A program made the translations under genes and the position numbers. DNA of 64,000 nucleotides, taken from positions 1 through 64,000 of the forward strand of contig JAZRXH010000109.1 of the NCBI GenBank assembly GCA_045600125.1, in the 5' to 3' direction. Source of the stretch: SIG622 sp045600125 (GTDB taxonomy: Bacteria > Bacillota > Clostridia > Oscillospirales > CAG-382). How positions within the stretch are numbered: the first letter of the stretch is position 1; the number at the start of each line of letters is the position of its first letter. Shown here in pieces: positions 8,817-17,725 of this stretch. Below the pieces are notes generated by a model, which had not been told where the DNA came from, made no database searches, and saw only the letters and a program-made list of their open reading frames with translations.

Positions 8817-9812
8817 TTATCGGTCTTTTGCTCTTTCTTTTTCCGTTATGCAGAGAGTGACCGTCGACGTGCCGTCTTTTTCCGTGATGCTCTCCGAAAC
8901 GGCGTAGCCGGACGCCTCGAGGAGCTTTTCAAGCCTTGTGAGCGAATTGTAAAAAGGTGCCAGTCCCGGGAGGACGCCTCTCAAAAACGGCGTCTGCGAA
9001 GAGCGCTTTTCCCCGGCGCTTTCCGGGGGCTCTGTTTTTTCTGCTTTTTCACACGGCGTATTCTGTGCCGTGCAGGAGGTCCTTTCCGTTCGCAAAAGGC
9101 GCACGCACGCCTCTGCGTCTTCTTCCGTGGGGAAGTGGATCCCGGACAGCATCCGACAAAGATCGGTGATTTCTTTTTCCGAAAGGCTTTCCCTTACCGC
9201 CGCATCGGCGGCAAGACGGCGGGCAGGCTCCGAAAGCGAAGCCACGGCAAGAAGCCCCTCGCCCCGGATGCCCGCCTCGTACAGCCTTTCGTTTTCGGCT
9301 CTTGAAAGGCGGCAGGGGAGAAGCAGCCTTTCGACCCGTTCTTCTCCCAGTGAAAGATACGCCGCCACGTCGGCGGTGTCCACTCCCTTTTCCGATGAAA
9401 GATGCCCCATGGCGAAAGCGACGTCGCAAAGCGGCAGCGGCTCCCGCACAAGATTTTCCGCAAGAGCGATGCACGCCGCCCGGTTGTCTCCGACCCGATA
9501 GCAAAGGCAGGGCACAGTGGGCATTCCGACAAGCAGCGCCGCTCGGAGTCTCCGCTCGCCCGCCATCAGCTCGTACCTTCCCTCCCCGGTGATGCGCACG
9601 AGGAGCGGTTCGAGGATGCCGTATTTCCGGATGCTGTCGCCAAGGCGAATCAGCGAGACGTCCTCAAAATGCGTTCTCGGCGTACCTTTTCCCGCCCGGA
9701 TAAGATATGGCGGCAAAAGGACAAGAGCGCCCTCCGGTTTTGCTTCTTCCGCCTGCCTTGATGATTTTTCTCTTTCCCGTTCCCGATACCGGTTTGTGTA
9801 TGCTTCCCGCAT
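8817..9812 (-). CDS. ParB/Noc-family DNA-binding protein
   Basis: The 331-residue product carries a ParB N-terminal domain with the CTP-binding box AGERRLRAA (about residues 115-123) and the downstream ENLVREPLPL box, then a helix-turn-helix region and a long variable linker before a short C-terminal domain. Family members bind parS or NBS sites and spread as CTP-dependent clamps. No ParA partner gene is adjacent. The nearby rsmG gene recalls the Bacillus arrangement rsmG-noc, so it may be a Noc-like nucleoid occlusion protein or a lone Spo0J/ParB. The ATG at 9812 follows GGAGG; the frame is open further upstream but without a good start. Confidence 0.8.
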   Translation of the reverse strand: MREAYTNRYREREREKSSRQAEEAKPEGALVLLPPYLIRAGKGTPRTHFEDVSLIRLGDSIRKYGILEPLLVRITGEGRYELMAGERRLRAALLVGMPTVPCLCYRVGDNRAACIALAENLVREPLPLCDVAFAMGHLSSEKGVDTADVAAYLSLGEERVERLLLPCRLSRAENERLYEAGIRGEGLLAVASLSEPARRLAADAAVRESLSEKEITDLCRMLSGIHFPTEEDAEACVRLLRTERTSCTAQNTPCEKAEKTEPPESAGEKRSSQTPFLRGVLPGLAPFYNSLTRLEKLLEASGYAVSESITEKDGTSTVTLCITEKERAKDR

Positions 9813-9929
9813 TTTCCCGCCTCCGTCTTTTTGTATCTTTTCGGATGTTTTGCAAGGTCCGTGCGCAGTGTAACACAAAGCAGTGCGTGAAAACACTCGA
9901 AGTGTGACGCACCGCCCGGAAAAATTCAA

Positions 9930-10778
9930 TTATTTACTTATGGCACGAAGGTTCCGGAGGATCGTTTCTCTCCCTCTCCAGGAATAGGCACGGGAGCGGA
10001 ATTCCTCCTCGCTCATTTTTGAAAGGGCGCTTTCGGTAAGATACGGCAGGCGATTTTCTTTGAAAAAAGCGATCGGCGTGTCGGTCACGTCCTTATTGCA
10101 GGGGCAGACGGTCTGGCAGATATCGCAGCCCCACACGGCGTGAAGATCGGCGATTTCGGCAAGCTCCGCATCGCTCACTTTTTTCTTCTGCGTGAGGGCG
10201 GAGAGGCATTCCGAGCAAAGTCCGGCGTTTTTCGGGCAGGCAGAGGAACAGTTTTCACAATTTTCACACGGAAGATGCTTGAAATTCTCCCCCGGATGTG
10301 ATATGCTGATAAAAGTATCGGTGACGACGCATCCGATAAAGACGTAGCTTCCGTATTCCGGACTCAGGAGCAGACGGTTTTTACCGACGACGCCGAGTTG
10401 TGCCTTTTCGGCGCATTTTCTCTCATCAAAGGGGGAATTGTCCGCAAAGAAGGCAAAGCGAAGCCCTTCGATGCCGCTGTTTTCGAGCGCTTTTCCGAAG
10501 CGTCCGGAAAGCTCTCTTATGTATCCGTGATAATCCCTCGGAACAGCGTAGAGAGAAACGTTCCGTTTCCCGCCTTCGCCTTTGCAATAGTAGGGAATAA
10601 GGAAAAAGCAGGCGCAGGCGGCATAGTCCGGCATTTTTCGCTCACACGATACCGTACACTCGCCGATGGGAAGGCTTGCATACACGTCGATGTTCTCCGA
10701 GAGGAAAAAGTCCCCGAGAGCCTTTTCGAGAAGTTTTCCCGCTTCCGTTTTTGTTTCCTCTTGTATGCGCTTTTCCAC
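9930..10778 (-). CDS. QueG-like iron-sulfur epoxyqueuosine reductase (divergent)
   Basis: The product of about 282 residues has a DUF1730-like N-terminal region (CAFFLIPYY-type hydrophobic strand, GVVGKNRLL motif) and a ferredoxin region with two clusters: C-x2-C-x2-C-x3-CP with a later Cys, and C-x2-C-x3-CPC. This matches QueG, which reduces epoxyqueuosine in tRNA with a cobalamin cofactor. The family also has members of unknown role, and this one is shorter than usual (QueG is about 350-380). The frame stays open upstream into the divergent rsmG gene, so I take the GTG at 10778, which is preceded by GGGGGTGA at good spacing. Confidence 0.72.
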   Translation of the reverse strand: MEKRIQEETKTEAGKLLEKALGDFFLSENIDVYASLPIGECTVSCERKMPDYAACACFFLIPYYCKGEGGKRNVSLYAVPRDYHGYIRELSGRFGKALENSGIEGLRFAFFADNSPFDERKCAEKAQLGVVGKNRLLLSPEYGSYVFIGCVVTDTFISISHPGENFKHLPCENCENCSSACPKNAGLCSECLSALTQKKKVSDAELAEIADLHAVWGCDICQTVCPCNKDVTDTPIAFFKENRLPYLTESALSKMSEEEFRSRAYSWRGRETILRNLRAISK

Positions 10779-10791
10779 GCCCGTCACCCCC

Positions 10792-10813
10792 TGATTTGAT
10801 TTTGATTTGATTT
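10792..10813. repeat. Two tandem 11-bp repeats in the queG/rsmG divergent region
   Basis: The 11-mer TGATTTGATTT occurs twice in direct succession, 13 bp before the GTG start of the QueG-like gene and about 120 bp before rsmG. No role is evident; it lies where divergent promoters would be expected. Confidence 0.5.
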
Positions 10814-10930
10814 TGAAAAGTTGATTTTTTCTATATTCGATTCGCTTTTTTGACGACCTTGAATATGCCCTGCCGTTCCGCCCCCTGCATTTTGAACGGA
10901 ACAGAGGCAAAAAGCAGAAAGGACAAAGCC

Positions 10931-11674
10931 ATGCCGAAATCAGTGACCGAAATTCTTTGCGCCTTCGGAGAGAAAAACGCTCTGGGGCTTTCCGAAAAGG
11001 ATCTTTCGGATTTTGAAGTTCTCTGCGACGACCTTCTCGCATTCAACGCCCACACCAACCTCACCGCCATACGGGACAGAGAGGGCGTGGCGATCAAGCA
11101 CTTTGCCGACTCGCTCTCGGCGCTTCTGCCGACCCTGCCGAAGGAGATTTTGCCGGACGGCGCAAGAGTCATCGACGTAGGCTGCGGAGCGGGCTTCCCG
11201 GGACTTCCGCTGAAGCTCGTGCGGAAGGATCTGGACATCACCTTCCTTGACAGCACGGCAAAAAAACTGAAATTTACCGAGGAGGCGTGCCGGACGCTCG
11301 GCTTTTCTGCGGATATAAAGCCCGTCCGTGCCGAGGATCTGTGCGGCGACAAGGCATACCGGGAACGCTTTGACACGGCGGTATCGAGAGCGGTGGCGGC
11401 ATTGCCGGTGCTCTGCGAGATCAGCCTTCCTTTCGTGAAGACAGGCGGCTATTTTGCGGCGTACAAGGCGACGGGAAGCGAAGAGGAAACCGAAAGTGCG
11501 AAGAAGGCGATCCCGGCGCTCGGCGGAAAGCTCGTCGGCATTTTTGAGACCGAGCTTCCGGAAAACGCCGAGGGAGAGATCCTGCATCACTCCATCGTCC
11601 TCATAAGGAAGGTAAAGCCTACCCCGCCGCAGCATCCGAGGCGCTATGCGCAGATCGTAAAGAAGCCGCTGTAA
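10931..11674 (+). CDS. rsmG: 16S rRNA (guanine527-N7)-methyltransferase RsmG
   Basis: The 247-residue protein has the RsmG/GidB layout: an N-terminal helical part with LLAFNAHTNLTAIRD, the SAM-binding VGCGAGFPGLPLK loop, and the conserved SRAVA segment. The enzyme transfers methyl from SAM to N7 of G527 in 16S rRNA. Length is typical. The ATG at 10931 follows AGAAAGGAC; upstream codons in the same frame lack a ribosome binding site. It is divergent from the QueG-like gene and convergent with the EamA transporter gene. Confidence 0.93.
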   Translation: MPKSVTEILCAFGEKNALGLSEKDLSDFEVLCDDLLAFNAHTNLTAIRDREGVAIKHFADSLSALLPTLPKEILPDGARVIDVGCGAGFPGLPLKLVRKDLDITFLDSTAKKLKFTEEACRTLGFSADIKPVRAEDLCGDKAYRERFDTAVSRAVAALPVLCEISLPFVKTGGYFAAYKATGSEEETESAKKAIPALGGKLVGIFETELPENAEGEILHHSIVLIRKVKPTPPQHPRRYAQIVKKPL

Positions 11675-11690
11675 AGCACCCGTGCTTTTT
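11673..11690 (+). terminator. Small intrinsic terminator after rsmG
   Basis: AAAGCA-CCCG-TGCTTT followed by TT and a C overlaps the rsmG stop codon. The stem is short but the T-run is present. Confidence 0.5.
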
Positions 11691-11695
11691 CGGCG

Positions 11696-12559
11696 TCAGG
11701 TCTTATCCGAAATCACGACGCCTCCGATGATCAGCACCGCACCGACCGCTCCCATGAGGGTAATCTTCGTTCCGGTGATGAAATAGGCGGAGATCATGGT
11801 GATGAAGGGCTGGGTATAGATGTAGTTCGTCGTGACGACAACGCCCAGCTTCTTTATGGAATAGGTCCACCAGATATAGCAGAGACCGCCGCCGAGCACA
11901 CCGAGAAGGGCAAGGGACAGCCACATTCTCGGAGAGGCAAGAGGAGCGAAGGCGGGCATACCGTCCTTCAGGAGCATGGCGGGGATCAGAACGACAAGAG
12001 CATACAGGATCATGCGCCTTGTGACGATGATACTGTCGGTTTCCCGGAAATTGCGGTCCAGCATGATGGAATAGATTGCCCAGGAGAGGGCGGCGCCGAT
12101 GGCGAAAAGATACCCGGTAAGGCGGAAGGAGAATACCACGGTGCCGTTGAAGACCACGAGGATAACGCCGACCATGGCGATGACGAAGCCGATGAAGGTG
12201 TATTTCGTCAGCTTTTTACCGCCGAAGAGGCTGCTGCCCACCGACGTAAGGACCGGGGCGAAGCTGATGAGGATCGACACGTTGGTGCCGTCGGTATTGG
12301 CGATGGCAAGGCTTTCGAGAAAATAATAGGAGATCATGCCGAAAAGGCTGAGGAGCATATATTTCGCTTCCCCGGCAAGGCTCTTCGGAAGGGAAAGCTT
12401 CGGTCTTGCCGCATACAGCGTCAGAAGCGCCAGCGTAAAGCGCAGTACCAGTACCTGCAGCTCGGTATAGACCCCGAGAAGCAGCTCGGTGGCGACGTAG
12501 GTCACGCCCCAGATGCAGATGACGACGATCGCCCAGATATGTCCCTTCAGCTTTTCCAT
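11696..12559 (-). CDS. EamA/DMT-superfamily transporter
   Basis: The 287-residue protein contains about ten hydrophobic helices arranged as two EamA repeats, the first with IWGVTYVATELLLG and the second starting at ALSWAIYSIMLDR. Members export metabolites such as amino acids across the cytoplasmic membrane; the substrate is unknown. The ATG at 12559 has GAAAGGAC eight bases upstream; an in-frame start twelve codons earlier has none. It converges with rsmG and diverges from the flavin reductase-like gene. Confidence 0.88.
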   Translation of the reverse strand: MEKLKGHIWAIVVICIWGVTYVATELLLGVYTELQVLVLRFTLALLTLYAARPKLSLPKSLAGEAKYMLLSLFGMISYYFLESLAIANTDGTNVSILISFAPVLTSVGSSLFGGKKLTKYTFIGFVIAMVGVILVVFNGTVVFSFRLTGYLFAIGAALSWAIYSIMLDRNFRETDSIIVTRRMILYALVVLIPAMLLKDGMPAFAPLASPRMWLSLALLGVLGGGLCYIWWTYSIKKLGVVVTTNYIYTQPFITMISAYFITGTKITLMGAVGAVLIIGGVVISDKT

Positions 12560-12625
12560 TTGCGTTGTCCTTTCAGAATGCAGTTCTTGTATCATTGTCC
12601 GGATGCCCGGACGGAAAACAGATTC

Positions 12626-12653
12626 ATTCTAAACGACAATTATGTAATAGCAA
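12626..12653 (-). promoter_or_regulatory. Candidate promoter for the EamA transporter
   Basis: On the minus strand TTGCTA, 16 bp and TAGAAT lie about 70 bp before the start codon. The match is moderate. Confidence 0.4.
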
Positions 12654-12772
12654 CCACCGCACTGTTAACCTTTTGTGACAAGTCGGCAAAGGAAAGCGGC
12701 GCCATGCAAAGCCGGCAGAGAAAAAAGAAAGAATAAGAAACGAAGAGAGAAGAGAAAGGAAGAACGATAATC

Positions 12773-13762
12773 ATGAGCAAGATCAATATGAAGGGCGGGG
12801 CGCTCCTTGCGCCGCTTCCCGTCGTCCTCGTGACGAGCTGCGGCACCGACCGGGACGGAAAGGAAAAGGTTTGCGGCGTCATGACGGCGGCGTGGACGGG
12901 CATCGTGAACACGGTACCGCCGAAGACGTATATCGCCGTGCGCAAGAGCCGCTACTCCCACAGCCTCATCGCCTCCTCCGGCGAGTTCGTGCTGAACGTC
13001 CCCTCCTCCGACCTTGTGCGGAAGGTGGACTATTGCGGCATCTACACCGGAGCGAAAGAGGATAAGTTCGGCGCCTGCTCCTTCCACACCGAAAAAGCCG
13101 AGTGCGTCAGCGCTCCCCGAATCGCCGAATGCCCGCTGTGCCTTGAATGCCGGGTGACCGACGTGCGGGAGACGGGAAGCCACGATGTCTTTACGGCGGA
13201 CATCGTGAACGTGGCGATCGACGAAAAGCTGATGGACGAAAAGGGCAAGATCCGTCTTGACAAGGCGCACCTCATGGCGTTTGCCCACGGGGACTATTTC
13301 GCTCTCGGAAAGAAGATCGGCGACTTCGGCTTCTCGGCGCGCAAGAGAAGAACGAGCAGGAGTTTTGACGCTGCCGAAAAAGAAAAAGAGAAAAAGAAGA
13401 AGAAAAACGAGCAGAAAAAGGACGCATCAGAGAAGGACGAGCTCAAGCAAAAATCTTACAAAAAGGATACCGTAAAGAAGGACGAGATCGCTTCCGGCAG
13501 AGACTTTGCGGCAGACCTTCTTGCCGGCGCCGAGAAAGACGCCGAAAGGATGTTCCTTGAAGAGACCTCCGGCTTTTCCGAAAAGAAGGCTGCCTGGCAA
13601 AAGAACAGGGCAGACTCCGGGAAAAAGTTCACGGGTACTGCCGAAAAGAAATCCTACGGCGAAAAGAAGGCTTCCGGCACCCGCAGGACGGGATACGCCT
13701 CCGGAAAAAGCGGTAAGGGCGCTTACGGCTACGGCGACAGAAAGCCGGGAAAGAAAAAGTAA
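12773..13762 (+). CDS. Flavin reductase-like (flavoredoxin) protein with lysine-rich tail
   Basis: Residues about 1-190 match the FMN-binding split-barrel flavin reductase/flavoredoxin family: LAPLPVVLVTSCG, NTVPPKTYIAVRKSRYS and EFVLNVPS are typical. Known members bind FMN and accept electrons from NAD(P)H or ferredoxin partners. From about residue 195 a tail of some 135 residues is dominated by Lys, Glu, Ser and Gly (for example KEKEKKKKKNEQKKD), then Gly/Tyr/Lys-rich to the end. This tail is not part of the family and is probably disordered, perhaps contacting nucleic acid or other polyanions. GAGAAAGGAAG precedes the start. The GNAT gene follows after 28 bp. Confidence 0.82.
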   Translation: MSKINMKGGALLAPLPVVLVTSCGTDRDGKEKVCGVMTAAWTGIVNTVPPKTYIAVRKSRYSHSLIASSGEFVLNVPSSDLVRKVDYCGIYTGAKEDKFGACSFHTEKAECVSAPRIAECPLCLECRVTDVRETGSHDVFTADIVNVAIDEKLMDEKGKIRLDKAHLMAFAHGDYFALGKKIGDFGFSARKRRTSRSFDAAEKEKEKKKKKNEQKKDASEKDELKQKSYKKDTVKKDEIASGRDFAADLLAGAEKDAERMFLEETSGFSEKKAAWQKNRADSGKKFTGTAEKKSYGEKKASGTRRTGYASGKSGKGAYGYGDRKPGKKK

Positions 13763-13790
13763 AACGTAACTTGCAGAAAGGAAAACGATT

Positions 13791-14297
13791 ATGTCCGATA
13801 TAAGAATAAGAAAAGCCGTCGAAGGCGACGAGGAGCTGATCCTCGCCTTTATAAAAGAGCTTGCGGAGTACGAGCACATGGCAGACGAGGTGGTGGCGAT
13901 GCCGGAGCTTCTCCGTGAGCAGCTGTTTGAGAAAAAATACGCCGAGGTGATCTTCGCCCTCGAGGGAGAAAAGGAAGTGGGCTTTGCTCTGTTCTTCCAT
14001 AATTTCTCCACCTTCCTCGGACGCAACGGCGTTTACCTCGAGGATCTTTTCGTAAAGAAGGAATACCGGGGCAAGGGCTACGGCAAGGGGCTCCTTACGG
14101 CGCTTGCCAAGATCGCCAAGGACTGCGGAAGCGGCAGGCTCGAGTGGTGGTGTCTTGACTGGAACAAGCCCAGCATCGACTTTTATAAATCTCTCGGTGC
14201 CGTCCCCATGTCGGACTGGACGACCTACCGCATCACCGGCAAGACCCTCGACTCGCTTGCCGGCATGGCGCAAGGCGCCTTTTCTGACCGGAAGTAA
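13791..14297 (+). CDS. GNAT-family N-acetyltransferase
   Basis: The 168-residue protein has the acetyl-CoA loop YRGKGYGKGLL (about residues 91-101) and the late WNKPSIDFYKSLGA motif. The overall pattern (LAEYEHM near the N terminus, EDLFV before the CoA loop) resembles spermidine/spermine or diamine acetyltransferase-like GNATs, so a polyamine substrate is possible but unproven. GAAAGGAAAACGATT precedes the ATG. It lies 28 bp after the flavin reductase-like gene, probably in one transcript. Confidence 0.85.
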   Translation: MSDIRIRKAVEGDEELILAFIKELAEYEHMADEVVAMPELLREQLFEKKYAEVIFALEGEKEVGFALFFHNFSTFLGRNGVYLEDLFVKKEYRGKGYGKGLLTALAKIAKDCGSGRLEWWCLDWNKPSIDFYKSLGAVPMSDWTTYRITGKTLDSLAGMAQGAFSDRK

Positions 14298-14312
14298 GGA
14301 TTTTCCCGCTCT

Positions 14313-14341
14313 TGACTTTTCAGACAGTATGTGGTATAATC
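14313..14341 (+). promoter_or_regulatory. Predicted sigma-A promoter for the sugar kinase fusion gene
   Basis: TTGACT, exactly 17 bp, then a perfect TATAAT. The resulting leader is about 130 bases; I see no known riboswitch in it. Confidence 0.75.
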
Positions 14342-14478
14342 GTTATGGGGGAGAGTGTGCGGATTTGACGATGTCCCTTTGATCTGCACGGATTTCTGCT
14401 CCGTTTCACACTATATTTTACCAAAAACGTATGTCCGATACGATTTTATACGGCTTTGGATTATTGGAGGTCAACGAA

Positions 14479-16416
14479 ATGAAAGATGCGACACTCGTTG
14501 TAATGGCGGCAGGCATGGGCTCGAGATTCGGCGGGCTGAAGCAGATGGAGCCTGTTACCGGGGACGGCAGAGCCATCCTTGATTATTCTGTCTACGATGC
14601 AAAAAAAGCAGGCTTCAATAAAGTGGTATTCATCATCAAAAAGGAGATCGAAGAGGACTTCAGGGAAATCGTCGGTAAAAGAATCGAAAAGATGATCGAC
14701 GTGGAGTACGTTCTCCAAACCATGGAGCACTGTCCGGAGGGAAGAAAAAAGCCCCTCGGCACAGGACACGCCATCTACTGCTGCAAGGATGTGGTCAAGA
14801 CTCCCTTCGCAGTCATCAACGCCGACGACTATTACGGCTGCAACGCCTTCCGTGAGATCCGCAAGCAGCTGGACAAGGCGGAAGGTCTCGACACCTGCAT
14901 GGTAGGTTACCTTCTTGAAAACACCACCACCGAGAACGGCACGGTGGCAAGAGGCGTCTGCGAAGTAGCGGACGGTCATCTTGTGAACATCACCGAGCGC
15001 ACCAAGATCGCAAACGATCTGCGCTATACCGAGGACGGCGGAAGCACCTGGACACAGCTCCCGAAGGGCACCATCGTTTCGATGAATCTCTGGGGCTTCA
15101 CGCCCGCTGTTTTCGGCGAGATCGAGAAGGATTTCAAGGACTTCCTCAAGACGGCGGATCTTAACACCGCCGAGTTCTATATTCCCACCGTCGTCGACAA
15201 TCTCATAAAGCGCGGCAAAGCCACCGTCACGGTGCTGAAGAACACCGACAAGTGGTACGGCATGACCTACAAGGAAGACAAGGACGAGGTCACCGCCGCT
15301 ATCTCCGAGCTCGTGAAGGCGGGAGCCTACGAGGGCATCAACGATGCGGACATTCTGATGATGGCAAAGCAGTTCGCCACCGACTCGAAGCCGGTGAGCG
15401 CCGTGCCCTTCGGCGAAGGACACATCAACGGCACTTATCTCGTAATGACCGAAAGCGGCAAAAAGTATACGCTTCAGAAGATCAACACCAACGTCTTCAA
15501 AAAGCCGGTGGAGGTCATGGAGAATATCACCCTCGTCCTTGACTACATAAGAGATATGGCGGCAAAGGAGGGGAAGGATCCCGAAACGAGCTGCCTGCGG
15601 GTCATCTACACAAAGGACGGCAAGAAGCTCATCAACGACGAGCGGGGTGCCTTCCGTATGTATGCCTTCATCGAGGGCGTGACCTATCAGACGGTGGAAA
15701 AGCCGGAGCACTTCTACTGTGCCGCCAAGGCCTTCGGTCATTTCCAGAAGCTCCTTTCGGACTTCCCTGCCGAAAAGCTCTATGAGACCATCGAGAATTT
15801 CCACAACACCCCGTGGCGCTTCGACAACCTTGAAAAGGCTGTGAAGGAAGACAAGATGGGACGTCTTGCCGAAGTACAGGCAGACGTGGACTTCGCCATG
15901 GCAAGACGGGAGGAGGCGGCGCAGGTGGTGAAAGCCATCGCCGACGGCAGTATGCCTCTCCGTGTTACCCACAACGATACAAAGCTCAATAACGTGCTTC
16001 TCGATGAAAACGGCGAAGCGCTCTGCATCCTCGACCTCGACACGGTCATGCCCGGTTCGATGCTGTACGACTTCGGCGACTCGATCCGCTTCGGTGCGAC
16101 CCATGCTGCCGAGGACGAGCACGATCTTTCCAAGGTGGATGTGGATCTCGAGCTCTTCGAGCAGTACGTCAAGGGCTTCCTCTCGGAGGTGGGCGACACC
16201 ATCGCTCCGAAGGAGAAAGAGCTTCTCGCCTTCTCCGCAAAGCTCCTCACGCTGGAATGCGGCATCCGCTTCCTCGCCGACTATCTGGAGGGCGACACCT
16301 ACTTCAAGATCCACTATCCCGATCAGAACCTCCGCCGTACCCGCACCCAGCTGAAGCTCGTGGCGGATATGGAAAAGAAGATGGACGAGATGAACCGGAT
16401 CGTCGCAAAGTACTGA
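14479..16416 (+). CDS. Fused sugar-1-phosphate nucleotidyltransferase / NahK-like N-acetylhexosamine 1-kinase
   Basis: Residues about 4-290 form an NTP-transferase domain with AAGMGSRFGGLKQ (10-22), GTGHA (94-98) and NADDYYG (114-120). Residues about 305-640 match the aminoglycoside phosphotransferase fold and closely follow the recalled sequence of bifidobacterial NahK: FGEGHINGTYLV (311-322), catalytic THND with Asp500, DLDTVMPGSML (519-529), FGDSIRFGA. NahK makes GlcNAc- or GalNAc-1-phosphate from ATP; the fused domain could turn that into a UDP-sugar, giving a two-step salvage enzyme in the cytoplasm. GGAGG lies eight bases before the ATG at 14479. The fusion resembles in concept the bifunctional fucokinase/pyrophosphorylase FKP but in reversed order. 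Confidence 0.85.
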   Translation: MKDATLVVMAAGMGSRFGGLKQMEPVTGDGRAILDYSVYDAKKAGFNKVVFIIKKEIEEDFREIVGKRIEKMIDVEYVLQTMEHCPEGRKKPLGTGHAIYCCKDVVKTPFAVINADDYYGCNAFREIRKQLDKAEGLDTCMVGYLLENTTTENGTVARGVCEVADGHLVNITERTKIANDLRYTEDGGSTWTQLPKGTIVSMNLWGFTPAVFGEIEKDFKDFLKTADLNTAEFYIPTVVDNLIKRGKATVTVLKNTDKWYGMTYKEDKDEVTAAISELVKAGAYEGINDADILMMAKQFATDSKPVSAVPFGEGHINGTYLVMTESGKKYTLQKINTNVFKKPVEVMENITLVLDYIRDMAAKEGKDPETSCLRVIYTKDGKKLINDERGAFRMYAFIEGVTYQTVEKPEHFYCAAKAFGHFQKLLSDFPAEKLYETIENFHNTPWRFDNLEKAVKEDKMGRLAEVQADVDFAMARREEAAQVVKAIADGSMPLRVTHNDTKLNNVLLDENGEALCILDLDTVMPGSMLYDFGDSIRFGATHAAEDEHDLSKVDVDLELFEQYVKGFLSEVGDTIAPKEKELLAFSAKLLTLECGIRFLADYLEGDTYFKIHYPDQNLRRTRTQLKLVADMEKKMDEMNRIVAKY

Positions 16417-16450
16417 TTTTCCCTTTCTTCTCGCTAAATATGAGGTCCAG

Positions 16451-17620
16451 ATGAAAAGTAACAGAATACTCTGCCTGCTGCTGTCGGCGCTCCTTTTTCT
16501 CGGAGCGGGAGCGATTCCGGCATTATGCACCCTTGCCGACGGTGAGGAAGCAGTCGTGCAGACTGCCCCCGAGACAGCCGTACCGGAAGCACCGGCATGG
16601 CAGGAGCCTGCGGCTGCGCCTGTTGCGGAAACGCCTCCGACATACGTCGAGCCCGCTCCCGAACAGCCTGCCGTACTCCCCGTGCTCCCCGAGCCGCCGA
16701 CCGAAACGGGCACCGCACCGATGCAGGACGTACCGCCCGCCGATCCGGAGCCGATAGCCGTGACGCCTCCTGCCGAGGTCATTACGGCGGAGCCGGTACA
16801 GACGCCCGAAGTGCCGCTTTCTCCGGAGGTCCCCGCCTACACGCCGCCGGAAATCCCCGCTTACACGCCGCCGCAGGTTCCCGTACAGCCTCCCGTAATC
16901 CCGCCCGTTTCCACCGGGGGCACCGCTTCTCAAGGAAGCACCTCCCCGAAGCCGCCGGTGTCAAAGCCGAACAAGGACGACGCCTACGACTACGATACGG
17001 GAATAAAGGTCGAACATGGCAAACTCCTCGACGTGCCCTACATCAATCAGCAGAGGGACTACCCCAACGGCTGTGAGAGCGTATCGGCGGTCATGGCACT
17101 GAAATATGCGGGCGTGGACATTTCGGTGGAAAAATTCATAAAGAACCACCTGCCGACAGAAGACTCTCCTCACTTCGAGGGGGAAACCCTCGTAGCGTGC
17201 GACCCTCGGAAGGCATACCCCGGAAACCCGAGAGACAACAGCGGCTGGGGCTGCTACCCGGAGGTCATAAAGGCTGCCGTCGACGATATGAAGCTGAAAA
17301 AGCACAAGGCGATCGTTCTGAAAGACGTGGCGCTGTCGACTCTCTGCACGGAATACATCGACAAGGATATTCCGGTCGTTCTCTGGGCGACCATTGACAT
17401 GCTGAAGCCATACAGCTTCCGCACGTGGCGCATCGAGGGCACAAACGAAGAGCACACCTACGTGATGCCCTTCCACTGCCTTGTCCTTGTGGGCTACGAT
17501 GAGGACTCCTTCTATTTCAACGACCCGTGGCGGGCAAAGCAGGTAAGTTACCCGAAGAACGACGTGGAGCGCGCCTATTCCGGCCTCGGAAGAGAAGCGC
17601 TGGTCATCGTGAAAAAATAA
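16451..17620 (+). CDS. Secreted C39-like cysteine peptidase with proline-rich linker
   Basis: The 389-residue product starts with a signal peptide (about 1-27). A Pro/Glu/Thr-rich linker (about 30-175) contains PxYTPPxxP-type repeats and could span the cell wall. The C-terminal 200 residues match the peptidase_C39_2 family: PNGCESVSAVMALKYAG supplies the catalytic Cys, and MPFHCLVLVGYDE supplies the His before the NDPW motif. Related proteins are extracellular, with proteolytic or bacteriocin-processing roles, but the substrate is unknown. GAGG precedes the ATG. It follows the kinase fusion gene by 34 bp, so it may share that promoter. Confidence 0.82.
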   Translation: MKSNRILCLLLSALLFLGAGAIPALCTLADGEEAVVQTAPETAVPEAPAWQEPAAAPVAETPPTYVEPAPEQPAVLPVLPEPPTETGTAPMQDVPPADPEPIAVTPPAEVITAEPVQTPEVPLSPEVPAYTPPEIPAYTPPQVPVQPPVIPPVSTGGTASQGSTSPKPPVSKPNKDDAYDYDTGIKVEHGKLLDVPYINQQRDYPNGCESVSAVMALKYAGVDISVEKFIKNHLPTEDSPHFEGETLVACDPRKAYPGNPRDNSGWGCYPEVIKAAVDDMKLKKHKAIVLKDVALSTLCTEYIDKDIPVVLWATIDMLKPYSFRTWRIEGTNEEHTYVMPFHCLVLVGYDEDSFYFNDPWRAKQVSYPKNDVERAYSGLGREALVIVKK

Positions 17621-17725
17621 CGGTGCAGATATAAGGCAAACGCAAAACGGCGGGGAAATGCGCCGCATGACGTCATTTTTCAAGAAAAGAGCGCCGAAAA
17701 AAGTGAAACGGGCGTATAAAAGTAC

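Noticed and set aside
14461..16782. Very long open frame antisense to the sugar kinase fusion
   Set aside because: It is a shadow of a gene with clear domains on the other strand, has no ribosome binding site and no recognisable product. The same applies to antisense frames opposite pgm, proS, the EnvC-like region, the SLH protein and the beta-helix proteins; they arise from codon bias in GC-rich genes.
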